Source of the DNA: Saccharum officinarum | Taxonomy: Eukaryota > Streptophyta > Magnoliopsida > Poales > Poaceae | Assembly (NCBI GenBank): GCA_020631735.1 | Contig: CM036201.1 | Location: 74,476,353-74,540,352 of the forward strand | DNA length: 64,000 nucleotides | Direction of reading: 5' to 3' | In this document: positions 21,088 through 32,434 of the stretch, piece after piece | Numbering within the stretch: position 1 is the first letter of the stretch | Layout: the number at the start of each line of letters is the position of its first letter | Position numbers and translations under genes: made by a program | Notes under the pieces: model-generated | What the model was told of the DNA's origin: nothing | The model's input: only the letters and a program-made list of their open reading frames with translations | Database searches by the model: none

Positions 21088-21600
21088 TTATTCATCATCT
21101 GATCCAGCTAAATCGCTAATCACCAAAACCTCAATCGCTTGAGGTACATCATCCCAAGTGTTCATCTGTCCATTGGGAAAAGTACAACTGAAAGCAGCTA
21201 AATTATGAGCTACCTTATTACAATCACGTTTGCACACACTAATTTTACATGAGACGAACTCACTGTTCATCAGGTGCTTCATCTCAGCGATGATTCCACC
21301 GACTGTAGAAAGTCGGTAGGAGTTCTCCATTAGTGCCACCTTGACTAGTGTTGCATCAGTCTCCACACATACCCGCGTTATCCCCAGCGGGGCTGCTACG
21401 TGCATCCCTGCTTGAAATCCTAGGAGTTCAGCGTGGAAAGCATCGAACAGGAACTTCTCACTTCCAGCTCTGCTCTCACAACTCGGCCCAGATCATCTCA
21501 GATTACAAAACTTCATCCCCCTTCTTTCGTGACACTGTCAAAATCCCATCTGAGTTGATTTTCAGTTCACACGTGTTCGGCCTCTGCCATTTGCTTCTTC
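21088..21600 (-). pseudogene. RNase H-like (RVT_3) domain fragment
   Basis: The open part 21088-21405 reads GITRVCVETDATLVKVALME, with the conserved core V.ETDA..., and ends VAHNLAAFSC...WDDVPQAI. This is typical of the RNase H-like domain at the end of plant non-LTR reverse transcriptases and related host ORFs. Upstream, in other frames, FHAELLGFQAG and DDLGRVVRA continue the same domain, so at least two frameshifts separate the pieces. It is on the same strand as the LINE that starts 0.9 kb away. That LINE has its own normal C-terminus, so this fragment is probably from another element. Confidence 0.65.
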
Positions 21601-22450
21601 AGAGCGTACTCTGTCTGTATTGCAGCTAGATACGCAATTTCTGCTACTCCTTTCGCTAGCATTGTTCCGGTAAGTACAGAGATTAGTCTCAATCATAGCT
21701 ACTATTCCAGTTGATCTAGAAAATTGTGGGGGAGTTTTAGTTTCAGTTGGAAGTAGATACTCACATTATGGATCCGGCTTACCAACTAACTCTTAGTATT
21801 TTTCTTCACTATATATTCATCCTTGCTGAAAAATTTCTCCTCTCCTTGAAAATTGATGAAATTTCTGATTTTTAAAGGAAGCTGCTATAGTATTCATGTT
21901 TTTCCTTAAGAAGGTGACATTAGATAGAACAATATGCATTATAAGTGGACTTGAGCTCATTTGCGAAATGAATGAGAAGATGGGTACCGTTTCATAATTT
22001 TCCTTTGAAATGGATGCATTTTACTGGAGACCCTGTAATTCTTTTCTTGCAACTGTGGAAAGAAGTGCCACTTATATCATTTTTATTCTAGCAACTTGGG
22101 AGTATGCAAACGGGCTTTACAAAGTCGATTCAGTTCATCATCTATGTTTTCTGTTTTACAGGGAAATTGCTGATTTCAATAAATTTGCAATATAAAGGTC
22201 ACCATGCTGTCTTGTTTTGCTGGCTCTTGTGTGTTTTGGGCCTTGCTTGAAGAGGAGAAGCGTAGAAGTTTCTGCATGGGCCAGACCGGTTCACTGCCAA
22301 AGTTGACGGCCAACGTGGGATTTCAAAATAATATAAATAAGCTCCAAGGAAACTAGGAGGTCCATGTGCTATAAGAGTCTAGACTCTGTTCATCAAATCT
22401 GTGGTAACTAGTTCGATCAAATTTGATTTAAGTGTTTTTTTACGCAAAAA

Positions 22451-22471
22451 CTGTGGGGGAGATCCCCACAG
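22451..22471. other. 3' hairpin of the LINE
   Basis: CTGTGGGG (22451-22458) and CCCCACAG (22464-22471) form an 8-bp stem with a 5-base loop, just inside the 3' terminus of the LINE. 3' stem-loops are recognised by the reverse transcriptase in some LINEs. Whether that holds here is inference. Confidence 0.6.
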
Positions 22472-22525
22472 TGTTAAAGGATTTTCATTAAGTTAAAAAA
22501 GGGCAGAAGTTTATACATACAGTAA

Positions 22526-23398
22526 TTAACTAAAAACATCAAGCCAAACACAAAAGGATGACCGCAGGTCATCTTTGAGCCTAACAGATTGAAGCAAACA
22601 CTGACTCTTAAAATTAGATAACCAGAGTCCTGGACTTGGATCTCGTCTTTGGAAGACCTTATCATTGCGCAGCTTCCAGAGCTCCCAAGCTGCTATAAGC
22701 ATTGCTTCAGCGAAGAAGGGGATGACATGTGATGAGCGTGCTTGGGTTAATCTATCGAACAGCTGCAGAGATTCATCCCAGGTGATGCCAATCGTCGACC
22801 AGCACTCTTGTGCAAAAGTACAGTCAAAGAAAAGGTGCTCTATGGTCTCCAATTCTCCCAAGTTGCACATGACACAGACCGGGCTGCCTTGTACATTTAG
22901 GTGTCTCCTCTGCAGCATAGATTTTGTATTTAGCCGATCCACCAGAATGAGCCATGCAAAGAATTTAATTCTTGGGGTGCATCTTGACTTCCAGATCATC
23001 TTGTAGACTGGGTGCGCCTCAATGACACTGAAGATATGGGAGTAGAACCGTCGAGAAGTGTAATTATTACCCCACCTTGGTACCCATTTGTCGGTAGCAT
23101 CTTGGTCATAACCTATCTCTTGCAAATGTTCCTGTAGAGTTTCAAGTTCACCAAGGGCTTCCTCAGAGAGAGGCAGCATAAAAAGAGTGTCTAGATCCTC
23201 AGCTTGCATGACTTCAAGAACTGAAATGCCATCAGACTTTGCAAAGGAGGCTAGCCTTGGGTATTTATGCGCTAAAATTCCATCTAGCCAGAGGTCATCC
23301 CAAAAGCATACCGAGGCCCCACTGCCCAATTCACATTTAGCAATTCCTCTAAAAAGAACGTTGAGGCGAAGCACATCCTTCCACCAGAAGGATCCCAT
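22526..23398 (-). pseudogene. LINE ORF2, zf-RVT C-terminal part
   Basis: An open frame of 290 codons from MGSFWWKDVLRLN to the end of ORF2. It contains the zinc-binding CX2C...HX4C motif CVMCNLGELETIEHLFFDC. It continues the RT piece 23456-24196 but is separated from it by a frame break at about 23400-23456. Confidence 0.8.
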
Positions 23399-23455
23399 CT
23401 CTCTGGCGACATGTGGAACACGATTGGTATAATATTTGCTCCAAACTAAACGAAC

Positions 23456-24347
23456 TCATGGGATATCAGCTTTATTATAGAATTTACTCAAGTGCTTCAT
23501 GAGTAAAGCATCATTCTGCAAGCGAAGGTTGATAATCCCCAGGCCTCCTTTCTCTTTGGGCATCATGACAGTTGGCCAAGCAACTAAATTACCCCCTTTC
23601 TTCTTTGCAGTGTTCCCTCTCCAAAGACACTGCTTTCTTGCCCTGTCAATGTTCTCAATAACTCCTTTCGGTAGCTTGATGGTGCACATAGCATAGGTAG
23701 TGATTGGAGTGATTGCTGAGTTTATCAACTCCAACCTACCAGTATATGATAGCCAGGTGGAGCAGGCTGACAAGCGGCGTTCAACCCTATCCATCATCGG
23801 GGTGAGATCATCTATTTTAGGCTTGGTAGTCCCCATGGGTAAGCCCAAGTATGTGAAGGGCATCGAGCCCACGTCACAACCAAATGTAATGGCTAATCTG
23901 GTCATTTTGTCAGGAGGGACATTGATTGGGTACATCTGTGACTTTCTATAGTTGACGTGCAAACCCGTTGACTCAGCAAAACTATGTAGCATTGCTTTGA
24001 GGAAGACTAGCTGTCTGGCATCAGCTTGGAGGAGCATCAATGTATCGTCCGCATACTGCACAATGGGGAAATCCTCATTCGGCTGTGGTAGGGGTCGTTT
24101 CAACAGATTCATGCTCACTGCTTTGTTAACTAGCACTTGCAAGAGTTCTGCTGCTAAAACAAACAGGAGCGGGGATTGGGGGTCCCCTTGACGCACTCAG
24201 CTTTTGCATTTGAAGAATTTCCCAGGTACACCGTTTAATAAAAACCGTTGATGATCCCGATGACAAGATACGGTGAACCCAAAGAATCCACCTATCAGTC
24301 AACCCCAAGTGTGTCATGACCTGGATTATGGTGGAATGTTCTATCAT
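23456..24347 (-). pseudogene. LINE ORF2, RT palm and thumb
   Basis: The catalytic YADDTLMLL lies at about 24030-24056. RQGDPQSPLLFVL is at the start and YTGRLELINSAI is typical of the L1 thumb. The stretch 24200-24347 (LTDRWILWVHRILSSGSSTV) is in another frame, so there is a frameshift close to 24200-24240. Confidence 0.8.
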
Positions 24348-24359
24348 GTCAAAGGCTTT

Positions 24360-25637
24360 CTAGAAGTCTAACTTCAAAATGATCACTTCTCTTTTTGATT
24401 GATGACACTGATGGATGTACTCATAACTCCATGCGAGGCAATCTTGTATAGTTCTGGATCGAATGAAACCATATTGGTTTTGATGGACCAATCTCAGTAT
24501 AACTATCTGTAGACGATCTGCCAAAATCTTGGTTATTAGCTTGAGGGAGATGTTCATCAACGAGATCGGTCTGAAATCATTCACTATCTTTGGACTATCT
24601 TTCTTAGGAACGAGGGTGATGTAGGAGGTATTGATGCATTCCAGGTTGACCTGCCCCTGAAAGAAAGCCGAGCAAAGTGCATAGAAGTCACTTTTGACAA
24701 ACTGCCAGCATTTTTTTAAGAACAAGCCGTTGAAGCCATCCGGTCCAGGAGCCTTGTCAGCTGGCATGCGCTTAACAATAGAGTCAATCTCATCAACTTG
24801 GAAGGGAGCAACAAGAAAATCCAGACCTTCTACTGGAGTAACCATGCTTGACAGGTCAAAGAGCATATTTGGTGAAGATGTCGTACCCATACGATGTCTG
24901 AAGGAAGACCATAAAAGACTCGCCTTTCCTTCATGGTCCTGAATCCAGACCCCTTGCTCATTCTTCAATTGTGAGATAGCATTTCTTCTGTACGAAATTG
25001 TGGCCATGCCATGAAAAAACTTCGTGCACTCATCACCAAATTTTATTCTATTGACTGTGTATCTATTACGCCAATAGATATTCTTATACCGAAGCCAAGT
25101 CTTGAGCTGCTTTCTGACAACTATTCTGAGATTTGCTTCCGGGCTATATAGTCCTCTCTGATCTTCTAGGGAGTCCAGAAAACTGATGACGGCATCGCAG
25201 TTACTTATAAGCAGACGAAGATTCGATAGATGCTTACTCCAGATTTTCAGTCTTGATCTTAGTGCTTTAAATTTTGCGGAGATGGTACGAGCTGCGTCTA
25301 TCATTGGAGCTGCAGAATTCCAGCATTCTTGTACTGTATCTGCGAAGTCGCTTTGCTCAGCCCAAAAGTTTTCAAAACAAAAGACATTTGCCTTGGGGAT
25401 TCTAGTACTGATCACAATCTGGCAGGGAAGATGGTCTGAAGTAATCTTTGCCAAAGGCAATACTTTTGTATTTGGGTATTCGACTGTCCAATTTGGGGAC
25501 GTGAAGAACCAATCTAGCTGTTCCAACAATGGGTCTGATTGCATGTTGCTCCAGGTATATGCTCTCCCCTTCAAAGGTAATTCAACTAAACCCATGTGCC
25601 CAATAGCATCGTTGAAAATGAATTGACCGTTTGAGCA
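24360..25637 (-). pseudogene. LINE ORF2, endonuclease end and RT fingers
   Basis: 411 open codons from [19 protein letters not shown] to VIILKLDF, where a TAG at about 24360 interrupts the frame just before the KAFD motif. The endonuclease SDHLP motif is present, but the N-terminal catalytic part is missing. RT motifs KAPGPDGFN and FRPISLMN are intact. Confidence 0.82.
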
Positions 25638-25699
25638 ACAAACTCATTTCAGAAAAAGGTGATCCGAATAGAAAAGAAGGCAATCGCTCTAGCACCATA

Positions 25700-25853
25700 C
25701 TCCCTCCGTCCCTATTTCAGAGTCGTTCTAGGTGTGTTTTGTCCCCATTCAACTCAACATGCATGCATCTGACCGAGCTGCTGTCCAAATGTAGGGAATC
25801 TTGCATGTATCAGAGTGCTGGCCAAAACGACCTACAAATGGGGACGGAGGGAG
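25700..25853. mobile_element. Stowaway MITE
   Basis: 154 bp with inverted ends CTCCCTCCGTCCC / GGGGACGGAGGGAG and the TA target duplication (25698-25699 and 25854-25855), the classic Stowaway (Tc1/mariner-derived) signature. It lies just beyond the truncated 5' end of the LINE. Confidence 0.92.
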
Positions 25854-25855
25854 TA

Positions 25856-27545
25856 GGACTGAACTACATGCGCCGTAGATTGTTTTTGAGCTAATGGCCT
25901 TTTGAACACTCTATTTATGTTTCTTATTGCGAATCATACAACCTGGGAGCTGTAGAAATAGAGTTCATGCTTTTCCAAGGAAAAGAGCAATAATGGAACT
26001 AATAGAGTAATTGGAATACGCAGAAAAGCTAGTTTTATCCGAGAAAAACAACGATTTGAGATGTACATCTAGCTGGGGGTAAACCGAAAACACATCTCCG
26101 TAAACCACTAGCTCATGTTAAGGCTACGGTTCTCTGACTTGCTGACTTTGAACTACCCGACCACCTTGTCCTTTGATTTGGCCCTTTTTCCATAACTCCA
26201 AATGTTAGCGTGAAACATGGGCTTTAGGATTCCTTAATTTAATTACAAATAAATAGATTAAGCCCAATTATCAGCAAGACTCAGGAGAGCGGAGGCGGCG
26301 GCCCATAACCACAAGGCCCATGAGGATAGAGGTGGAGCTCACTTTCTCTTTTTTTTGGAAAAAAAAGGAAAAGAAAATCTTTCCGCGAGAGCCAGGGATA
26401 TGTGAAGTACTCCTACTATTAGCTATTGAAAGAAACAGTTGGGGTGTCTTTCATAAGATGACCTATCAATCTTTGCCGAAATGACCACATCTTCCTGCAC
26501 TGCACTGCATCTTCACTGGACTTGAGGAGATGGGTTGTGGCAATTGGCAACACCAGAGAGATACATTGTTTGTTAGGTCACAAGGCTCCAAAGGCGGGCT
26601 ATGATTGGCTTTGTGTGAAAGGTGAAGCCGATTTGAGCATTCCGAGGGGCACATGGAGTCTCTCTCTCTCTCTCCTTCCTTTTGTTTTCATTTTGTTTAG
26701 TCAACACCATTCTTTTATTTTTCCTTCACAATTACTACTTTTGATACTCGAGTAGACACTTATGACGGTTTGAATTACATGTCTTGCTCTTCGTTATTCT
26801 CTTTATTTAATTGCCTGCCAGATTGCAGCTGCTGTTTCCCTTTGAAAAAGGAGATGAGAGATATCCACGCAGTCAACAATCACGCGCATCACTTGCAAAC
26901 TTTTCGCACTAATTTGTCTCCGATCCCATCACTTGCAAGCCCATATGCATCTCCCATCTCGAGCAATCATTCGGAAAGGACGTGTTTTTCTCCCTGCCTA
27001 GTGCCTACCATGACAAAAAAAAACGGCCCCACGCCCGACTTTCGCAAGAATTTATGTCCTTCATGTTCATGACAGAATATGCTGATCTTCTTGAGTTGAG
27101 CTGAGCCCATGGAATTCGAATTTATTGCATGCACTTGCTACAAATCTTCATAAATACGCGCGCGTACATGTGATCATATCTGAACTCGTGAAGAAAATGT
27201 ACAAGTATGCTCTGTAGTCTGTACCTTCCCCCACTAGCAGCCCAATTCTCTGAAGATTGAAGCAGCAGCAGTCCAGAGTTCTGACGCCGTGCGTCAATGA
27301 GATGATGGGGCGGAGCGGCTGCCCGGCAACAGCGAAAGATTCCAAAACAGAGAGCGATGTGGCGCGAAAGAAGTCGCTGGCCGCCGTTTCTACCCGCCAA
27401 CAACTCTCCAGTTTTTTTCCCCCTCTTCATTTCCTTTAAGCTTTTCTTTTCTTTTATTTTCTTCTGTGTTTCAGTTTGTGTCATTTAGGATAAGCTCGCT
27501 CGATGGACAGGCAGGCAGGCAGGCTGTTTGGCACCACTTGGATTA
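25856..27545. other. intergenic region with a (TC)n microsatellite
   Basis: A (TC)8 tract lies at 26659-26675 and short purine/pyrimidine runs at 26345-26375. Several reading frames of 60-120 codons occur on both strands, but none has recognisable motifs. I see no gene. Confidence 0.4.
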
Positions 27546-27789
27546 GGCCTTGTTCACTTCCCCCTCCCAACTCAAAATATTTTCTCTTCCACCCATCACA
27601 TCAAATCTTTCGACACATGCATGGAGCATTAAATGTAGGTAAAAAAGATAACTAATTGCATAGTTTGTCTGTAAATGTCGGGACGAATCTTTTGAGCCTA
27701 GTTAGTCCATAATTGGACAAATTTTGCCAAATAACAACGAAAGATGCTACAGTAACTTTTCAGCTACTTTTCGCGAAGTGAACACACCC
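27546..27789. mobile_element. Tourist-like MITE, copy b
   Basis: 244 bp, GGCCTTGTTCACTTCC to AAGTGAACACACCC, with TTA duplication at 27543-27545 and 27790-27792. Same interior as copy a (CATCACATCAAATCTTTCGA, CTTTTGAGCCTAGTTAGTCC). Confidence 0.8.
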
Positions 27790-27792
27790 TTA

Positions 27793-29466
27793 ATAGCATA
27801 GAATAGTGTCATGCTGAAAAAGTCAGGGCGACAGGATATGCATATAGAATATAAAATGGCGGACGTACGTGTGCCCATCTGCAAAATTTGGAGGCATGCG
27901 AGGAATAACAAATTGTTTTTGTGATACACCTGTTCCGGCTGTTCGTCAGCTGCATGTTCTACATTCGCGTCGTCGTGATGAGCTAGCAAAACAGGGCGCA
28001 TGTTCCGGCCGGAACACGACGTGTTAAGTTCGTGTTCGGATTTTCCTCCTGTCTCCTTGTGGATCATGGTGAATGGGTTCAGGGGCATCGAGGGAGGAAT
28101 ATATGTATACAGTGTAGTAGTAGAAAATCTCTCTTTTTTTTTTGGTTTTCGTATTTCAAGTTTCAATAGTTGTTTAAAGTTAACTAGCTCCACTTTTTTA
28201 TTATTTATTTATGTCTTTTGAGTTCGACCGGTGCTACTCTTGAGGCCACCAAACTCAAGTTTGACAATGTGATTTAGGAAAGAAAAATTGGTATATTAGG
28301 AGGACCTAATCAACTTTATGGGTAATCTAGCGAAAGAAAAGGACCTTCGACTTGGCCTCTAGTTGATCTAGAGGTAGCATAAGTGAAGAGCCCCCTCCCC
28401 CCTCCAACGAGGAAGCTCTCCATCTCAAAGATGTAGCGTCTCTGGGGAATGAGCCCGGGAGGACAAGGAGTAGGACAAGACTCCTAGGAAAGATTTTGGT
28501 CTTGGCGGTTTCAAAGAATCGAGTTGGAGGAGGCCTTTGGGAAGCCTCTGTCCACTTGCTGAGTGAGAGAGAGAGAACACGAAAGGGAGCGAGAAGCTTA
28601 TAATGGGAGCACTCTGTTGATCAAGGCATGAAAGACGACCGGGAAACCATGATAGTGGAGGCAGGAATGAAGATTGTCGATGACTCCTCTTGTAAGGTCA
28701 GCAACCTTAGTCCTAAATGATAGCACAAAGTCAACAGATGGTAAAGTCTAAAGACCTTTCCGATGAAAGAGCAACCACAATGGTTTGGACCATGAGGTGA
28801 TGGTATTTCAAAATACTTATTATTTGTTTTCCATAGTTTCGTCTTACTCTAGACCCTTACTATAGTGTTGGTCAGGGAGAGTTAAAGCCGGTGAAGCAAT
28901 AAAAAGTGATTTTATCGGATTCAAATTTATTTTGAGAACGAAGTTAAAAACAACTGCTTGCTATGGTGTATTTATATTACTTAGAGGAGCCAAAGCCAAC
29001 GGAGCTTCACCAAATGAGGCCTTACTTCTATCATAACATATTTTTGGCGTAATATCATAGCATTTTCTTAAAAAATATTGTTAGTTTGCGATACTCAATT
29101 CTTAGCACAAAGTATATGTAAACTTACCAGCTTTCAAGAGGACTCATGTTGGTTTTCATGAGGGAACTTCTAAAACGTAAGTTACATGGTTTGTAGCCAT
29201 GTATCAAAAACCATCTTTTAAAAAAAGTTATGGGAAATAGGATGCCTTATTAGGAGAAAAGGGATGAACTCCTCCTATTGCTGGTTTTTGGTACTCAAAA
29301 CTTAACACAAAGCAAATGAAAAACTTAATGTGCCATTTTTTATGGTAAAAATAGTTCAAACATAAACCGTCAAGTTCCACACATCATAATCAAAATCTAT
29401 ATAGTGTCCTTAAGGCAAAGAAGCTTGTGTTTCTCATAGCAATCTAGTCTTGCATTTCAATTGTTT
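27793..29466. other. intergenic region, nothing recognised
   Basis: AT-rich. Two related stretches around 29085-29120 and 29283-29320 (ACTCAA..CTTA(A/G)CACAAAG) suggest an old local duplication. Reading frames are short and featureless. Confidence 0.4.
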
Positions 29467-29468
29467 TA

Positions 29469-29770
29469 GGGTGTGTTTGGTTTAAGAGAACCATAGCATG
29501 CCGCAGCACGGGCTACTCTGAAAGTGCGGCGAGCATAGCAAGCGCCACACTTCTGGCAAGGAATGGCATCACTCAAGACAGTAAATGTTAGCGTACATTT
29601 GGCTACCTGAAGCTATGGCTAAATCAAACTCTAAACTACTGCGCTAGAAGTGCGGCATGCCTAGCTCTCTCATGAACTAAATAGGGAGCTTAACTTCTTT
29701 TTAGGTAATGATCGGTCAAATATATGCTGCTTAGGTCAATCAGCCACAATCCTATGTAAACCAAACAAAG
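29469..29770. mobile_element. possible MITE with GTTTGGTTTA termini
   Basis: GGTGTGTTTGGTTTA on the left and TAAACCAAACAAAG on the right are inverted repeats about 300 bp apart. No target duplication could be fixed, so this is tentative. Confidence 0.4.
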
Positions 29771-29873
29771 AAAAACAACACATAAAATCATATAGATAGG
29801 TCTTGTTTGCTTTCTACTCGGACAAATTTGCTCAACATTTGAAGCAACCTATGCGTTCGATTTTAGACACTTA

Positions 29874-30053
29874 GGGAGTCTCTGGCAGTACGAGCTAGCA
29901 CTGACTCTAAGTTAATAAATATGAAGGAAAAAATACTACAACAAGTAGTTTTGAACATCGTGCTATGAAAGTGATGTGTGGTGAAACGTGCGAGACTATC
30001 TCTTAAGTCCAAGTTAGTCTCTTGCTTTTCATATTATTCTGTGATTAAAAGAA
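29874..30053. mobile_element. Tourist MITE family 2, 5' part (copy A)
   Basis: It starts GGGAGTCTCTGGCAGTACG after a TTA (29871-29873). The sequence is related to the intact MITE at 61412-61641. It is broken at 30054 by a Mutator-like element. The same 5' segment is repeated downstream (31206-31255 plus 32304-32434). Confidence 0.65.
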
Positions 30054-30243
30054 TGCTAATGCTAGGAAGCGGGTGATGCCAGCCCAAGACCCCGCTCCTC
30101 CGTTTCTAAATAAAAAAACCAGCTCGTCGACGTACTCGTTTCTATCCGCTCACCTGCCACTTCCGGTGCTCAGCTGCTGGCCTAGCCAGGTGCGGCGTGC
30201 GACCACCTCCGTGGCATAGCGCTCAGCCGCCAACCCTGCCAGG
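30054..30243. mobile_element. Mutator-like element fragment (copy 3, 5' end only)
   Basis: It begins TGCTAATGCTAGGAAGCGGG after TTAAAAGAA (30045-30053). It is collinear with the first 188 bp of the complete element at 32435 and stops abruptly at CCCTGCCAGG. The rest is missing or was replaced. Confidence 0.7.
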
Positions 30244-31205
30244 TGTAACACCTCTGGTGTTACGGGCTCGATTCGCACTGCGGTTAAGGCCTGAGAGAAA
30301 TTATTAAAGCAAGTTCCTCATATTTTTTTAATGATAAATTCTCACGAAATGATATAGCAAATCTTACATGATTCGCTTTTGTGGTTAAGAAAAACTAAAC
30401 AAGTATTGTTGGCTATATCGTTGAATGTGTAAACATGTTAATAAGCTCCTAATAAGAAAAATAGAACAATTTGTTTTAATCATTTAGCGCGAAAACAAAT
30501 TCTATAAACACAAGTGTGATATAACTCATGTTTAAAAAGTATCCTTTTTGGCGAATTATAGCATGCAAAATAATAAAATAATATTGACATATTTTGTTTC
30601 TATAAGTTAGTAAGAAGTATGGGCTATGACATGCTATGTTAGTTAGTTGAAATCGGCAAGGTTTATACCTCTTAAGAATTAAGGTGAAAGTGCTAAGGAA
30701 TGTTAGTTCTAACTAAAGCATGGAATTCTTTTAAGTCTGAATGATAATAGACAAGGCCATTTAGGCATTTAAATTTCAACAAAAATACTTAAGAACGAAT
30801 GCATGTCTGTGCACAATTGTTTGCACTAGAGTGAGCATTTGAGTATGGTATAGGTCACGGTTGGGTTGGGTGTCGCGTTGTCTTTTTAAAAAATCGCCCA
30901 AAATTTGCTAAGAACACGTTGGAGCCCGGGCGTGGGACACTGTTTGTGAACTGGCACTTCCGTGACGAGGCCATGTTGGCATTCATGTATCTCCTTCTCC
31001 AGTTGCCCTTTGGTCATGGCGTTTGCTCTGCTAGGTAGTTGGAAGTGCTGGCTTTGGGTTAGTAGGATTGGTTGAACCGTAATCGGATTAATCAACGATT
31101 TTTGCTTCGCTCTAAAATGCGCGCGCGACGCTGGTTGCAGTCGATCGGCGCGAGACTGCGGTCACCGCGCGTGGGGGCGCAGTCGGTGCCGGCACCCACC
31201 GTGTC
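30244..31205. other. unassigned segment between the duplicated blocks, LTR-like start
   Basis: It starts TGTAACACCTCTGGTGTTAC, a 19-base near-perfect palindrome like those at the tips of some grass LTR elements, and continues AT-rich. From about 31110 it is very GC-rich. I could not find a matching end or target duplication. No convincing gene. Confidence 0.35.
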
Positions 31206-31255
31206 AGGGCTGTTGTCTCCAGCAGTACGAGCTAGCACTAGCTCTAAGTTAATAA

Positions 31256-32298
31256 TGTCGGTGTTCGGACCCGGGAGGACCCTAAACCGATAAGTGAATT
31301 TATGCTGCGTGCTCCCTAATCTGGATGGTGATGCAAAGAGAATACACAGAGGTTTATCCTAGTTCGGATAAAGAAGGCCCTACGTCTAGCGGGGGTGGGG
31401 GGAGAGTATTGTATTTTCTTGCATTGAAGTGCTTGTGTAGGGGTTATAAGCTCTGAGAAAGGGAGCCAGTCCTAAGTCTCAAGAAAGAGAAAGATAGAGT
31501 GTTGCTTGAGATGTTGATCTCAAAAGGGGAGAACTTTCTGTATTGCCGCTACTTGAGTCGTCCTCCTCTTTATAGGTTCAAGTGGAGGCCTAGGTGTACG
31601 AAAACCCTAGGGTGGTGCCTTGGAGGAGAAGGCGTGGTGGGTGCTGTAGAGGTTGCTGTAGTGACGTGTCCCTGTAAATGCCGGCCATCCTTGGAGTGTC
31701 ACGGTGATGTCAATGACGGGATGGTGAAAGACCCTAGCTCCTGTGGCGGGCGTGCGATCCCCTGTTGTCATCGTATGGGCGTTGTCCTTTTTGTTGACCG
31801 GCGACGCTCGAGGCCTGGTCAGGACGTAGCGGAGGGGGTCGACGAGGAGTGGATAATACCGAGCCCCAGGAAACCCAGAACACGATGGTTGTCGTATTGT
31901 GCCTCGAGGGGGCATCGAAGGTGGAACAGTGCCCGACGTGGGGTGTATAGTGGCAGGTTTTTACCGTTCATCCCGAGACGGGTAGTAAAAAGTGGGATTT
32001 GACACCGGTACTGCTTACATGCTGGCGGCGCTGTAGCCACGTAGGTAGAAGTGATTGGCGGTTGCATTAAATGCCTTGAATTTTGTCTGCGAGTAGGCCT
32101 CCCATCGAGCGGGCCTCGTGCGAATCGGAACGCAGTCGAGGGTGGCCTGGCGTCACCATACGTATGTGGGCCGAGCTCAGCGTATCCGTGTAGGCGGAGC
32201 CTTGGTACGATTTTTAAGGGGTTTCAGGGCGCGGATTCCTTAGGGGTATGCTCTTTTTAATCGTTGGTTTTGGGTACCCCTAATCCAGGTACCTGACA
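31256..32298. mobile_element. solo LTR with AATAA target duplication
   Basis: 1,043 bp, TGTCGGTGTTCGGACCCG to GGTACCTGACA, flanked by the perfect 5-bp duplication AATAA (31251-31255 and 32299-32303). Removing it and one TSD restores the sequence found uninterrupted at 29914-29930, which proves the insertion. No internal region, so it is a solo LTR, probably Gypsy by its start. Confidence 0.88.
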
Positions 32299-32303
32299 AA
32301 TAA

Positions 32304-32434
32304 ATATGAAGGAAAAATATTACAAGTAGTTTTGAACATCGTGCTATGAAAGTGATGTGTGGTGAAACGTATGAGACTATCTCTTAAGTCCAAGTTAGTC
32401 TCTTGCTTTTCATATTATTCTGTGATTAAAAGAA
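32304..32434. mobile_element. Tourist MITE family 2, middle part (copy B)
   Basis: It continues the MITE begun at 31206 after the solo LTR. It is nearly identical to 29919-30053, including AACATCGTGCTATGAAAGTG. It is interrupted at 32435 by the Mutator-like element and resumes at 33463-33502, ending GTAGAGGCGCCC with TTA at 33503-33505. Confidence 0.65.

Larger units (their letters stand above)
22440..25660 (-). mobile_element. 5'-truncated L1-type LINE
   Basis: On the minus strand the order is endonuclease C-terminus ([13 protein letters not shown]), reverse transcriptase ([41 protein letters not shown]) and the zf-RVT domain (FFAWLILVDRLNTKSMLQRR, CVMCNLGELETIEHLFFDC), ending at WLDVFS. 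The 5' part of the endonuclease and ORF1 are missing, as expected for incomplete target-primed reverse transcription. The 3' end carries a hairpin (22451-22471) and a short T run at about 22433-22440 on the plus strand. Several stops and frameshifts show that it is dead. Confidence 0.88.

Noticed and set aside
27122..28193. minus-strand frames of 120 and 148 codons
   Set aside because: No motifs, one overlaps a Tourist-like MITE, and composition is not coding.
30244..30262. palindrome GTAACACC..GGTGTTAC as a transcription terminator
   Set aside because: Bacterial-type terminators do not apply in a plant nuclear genome. It sits at a repeat breakpoint and is better read as an element tip.
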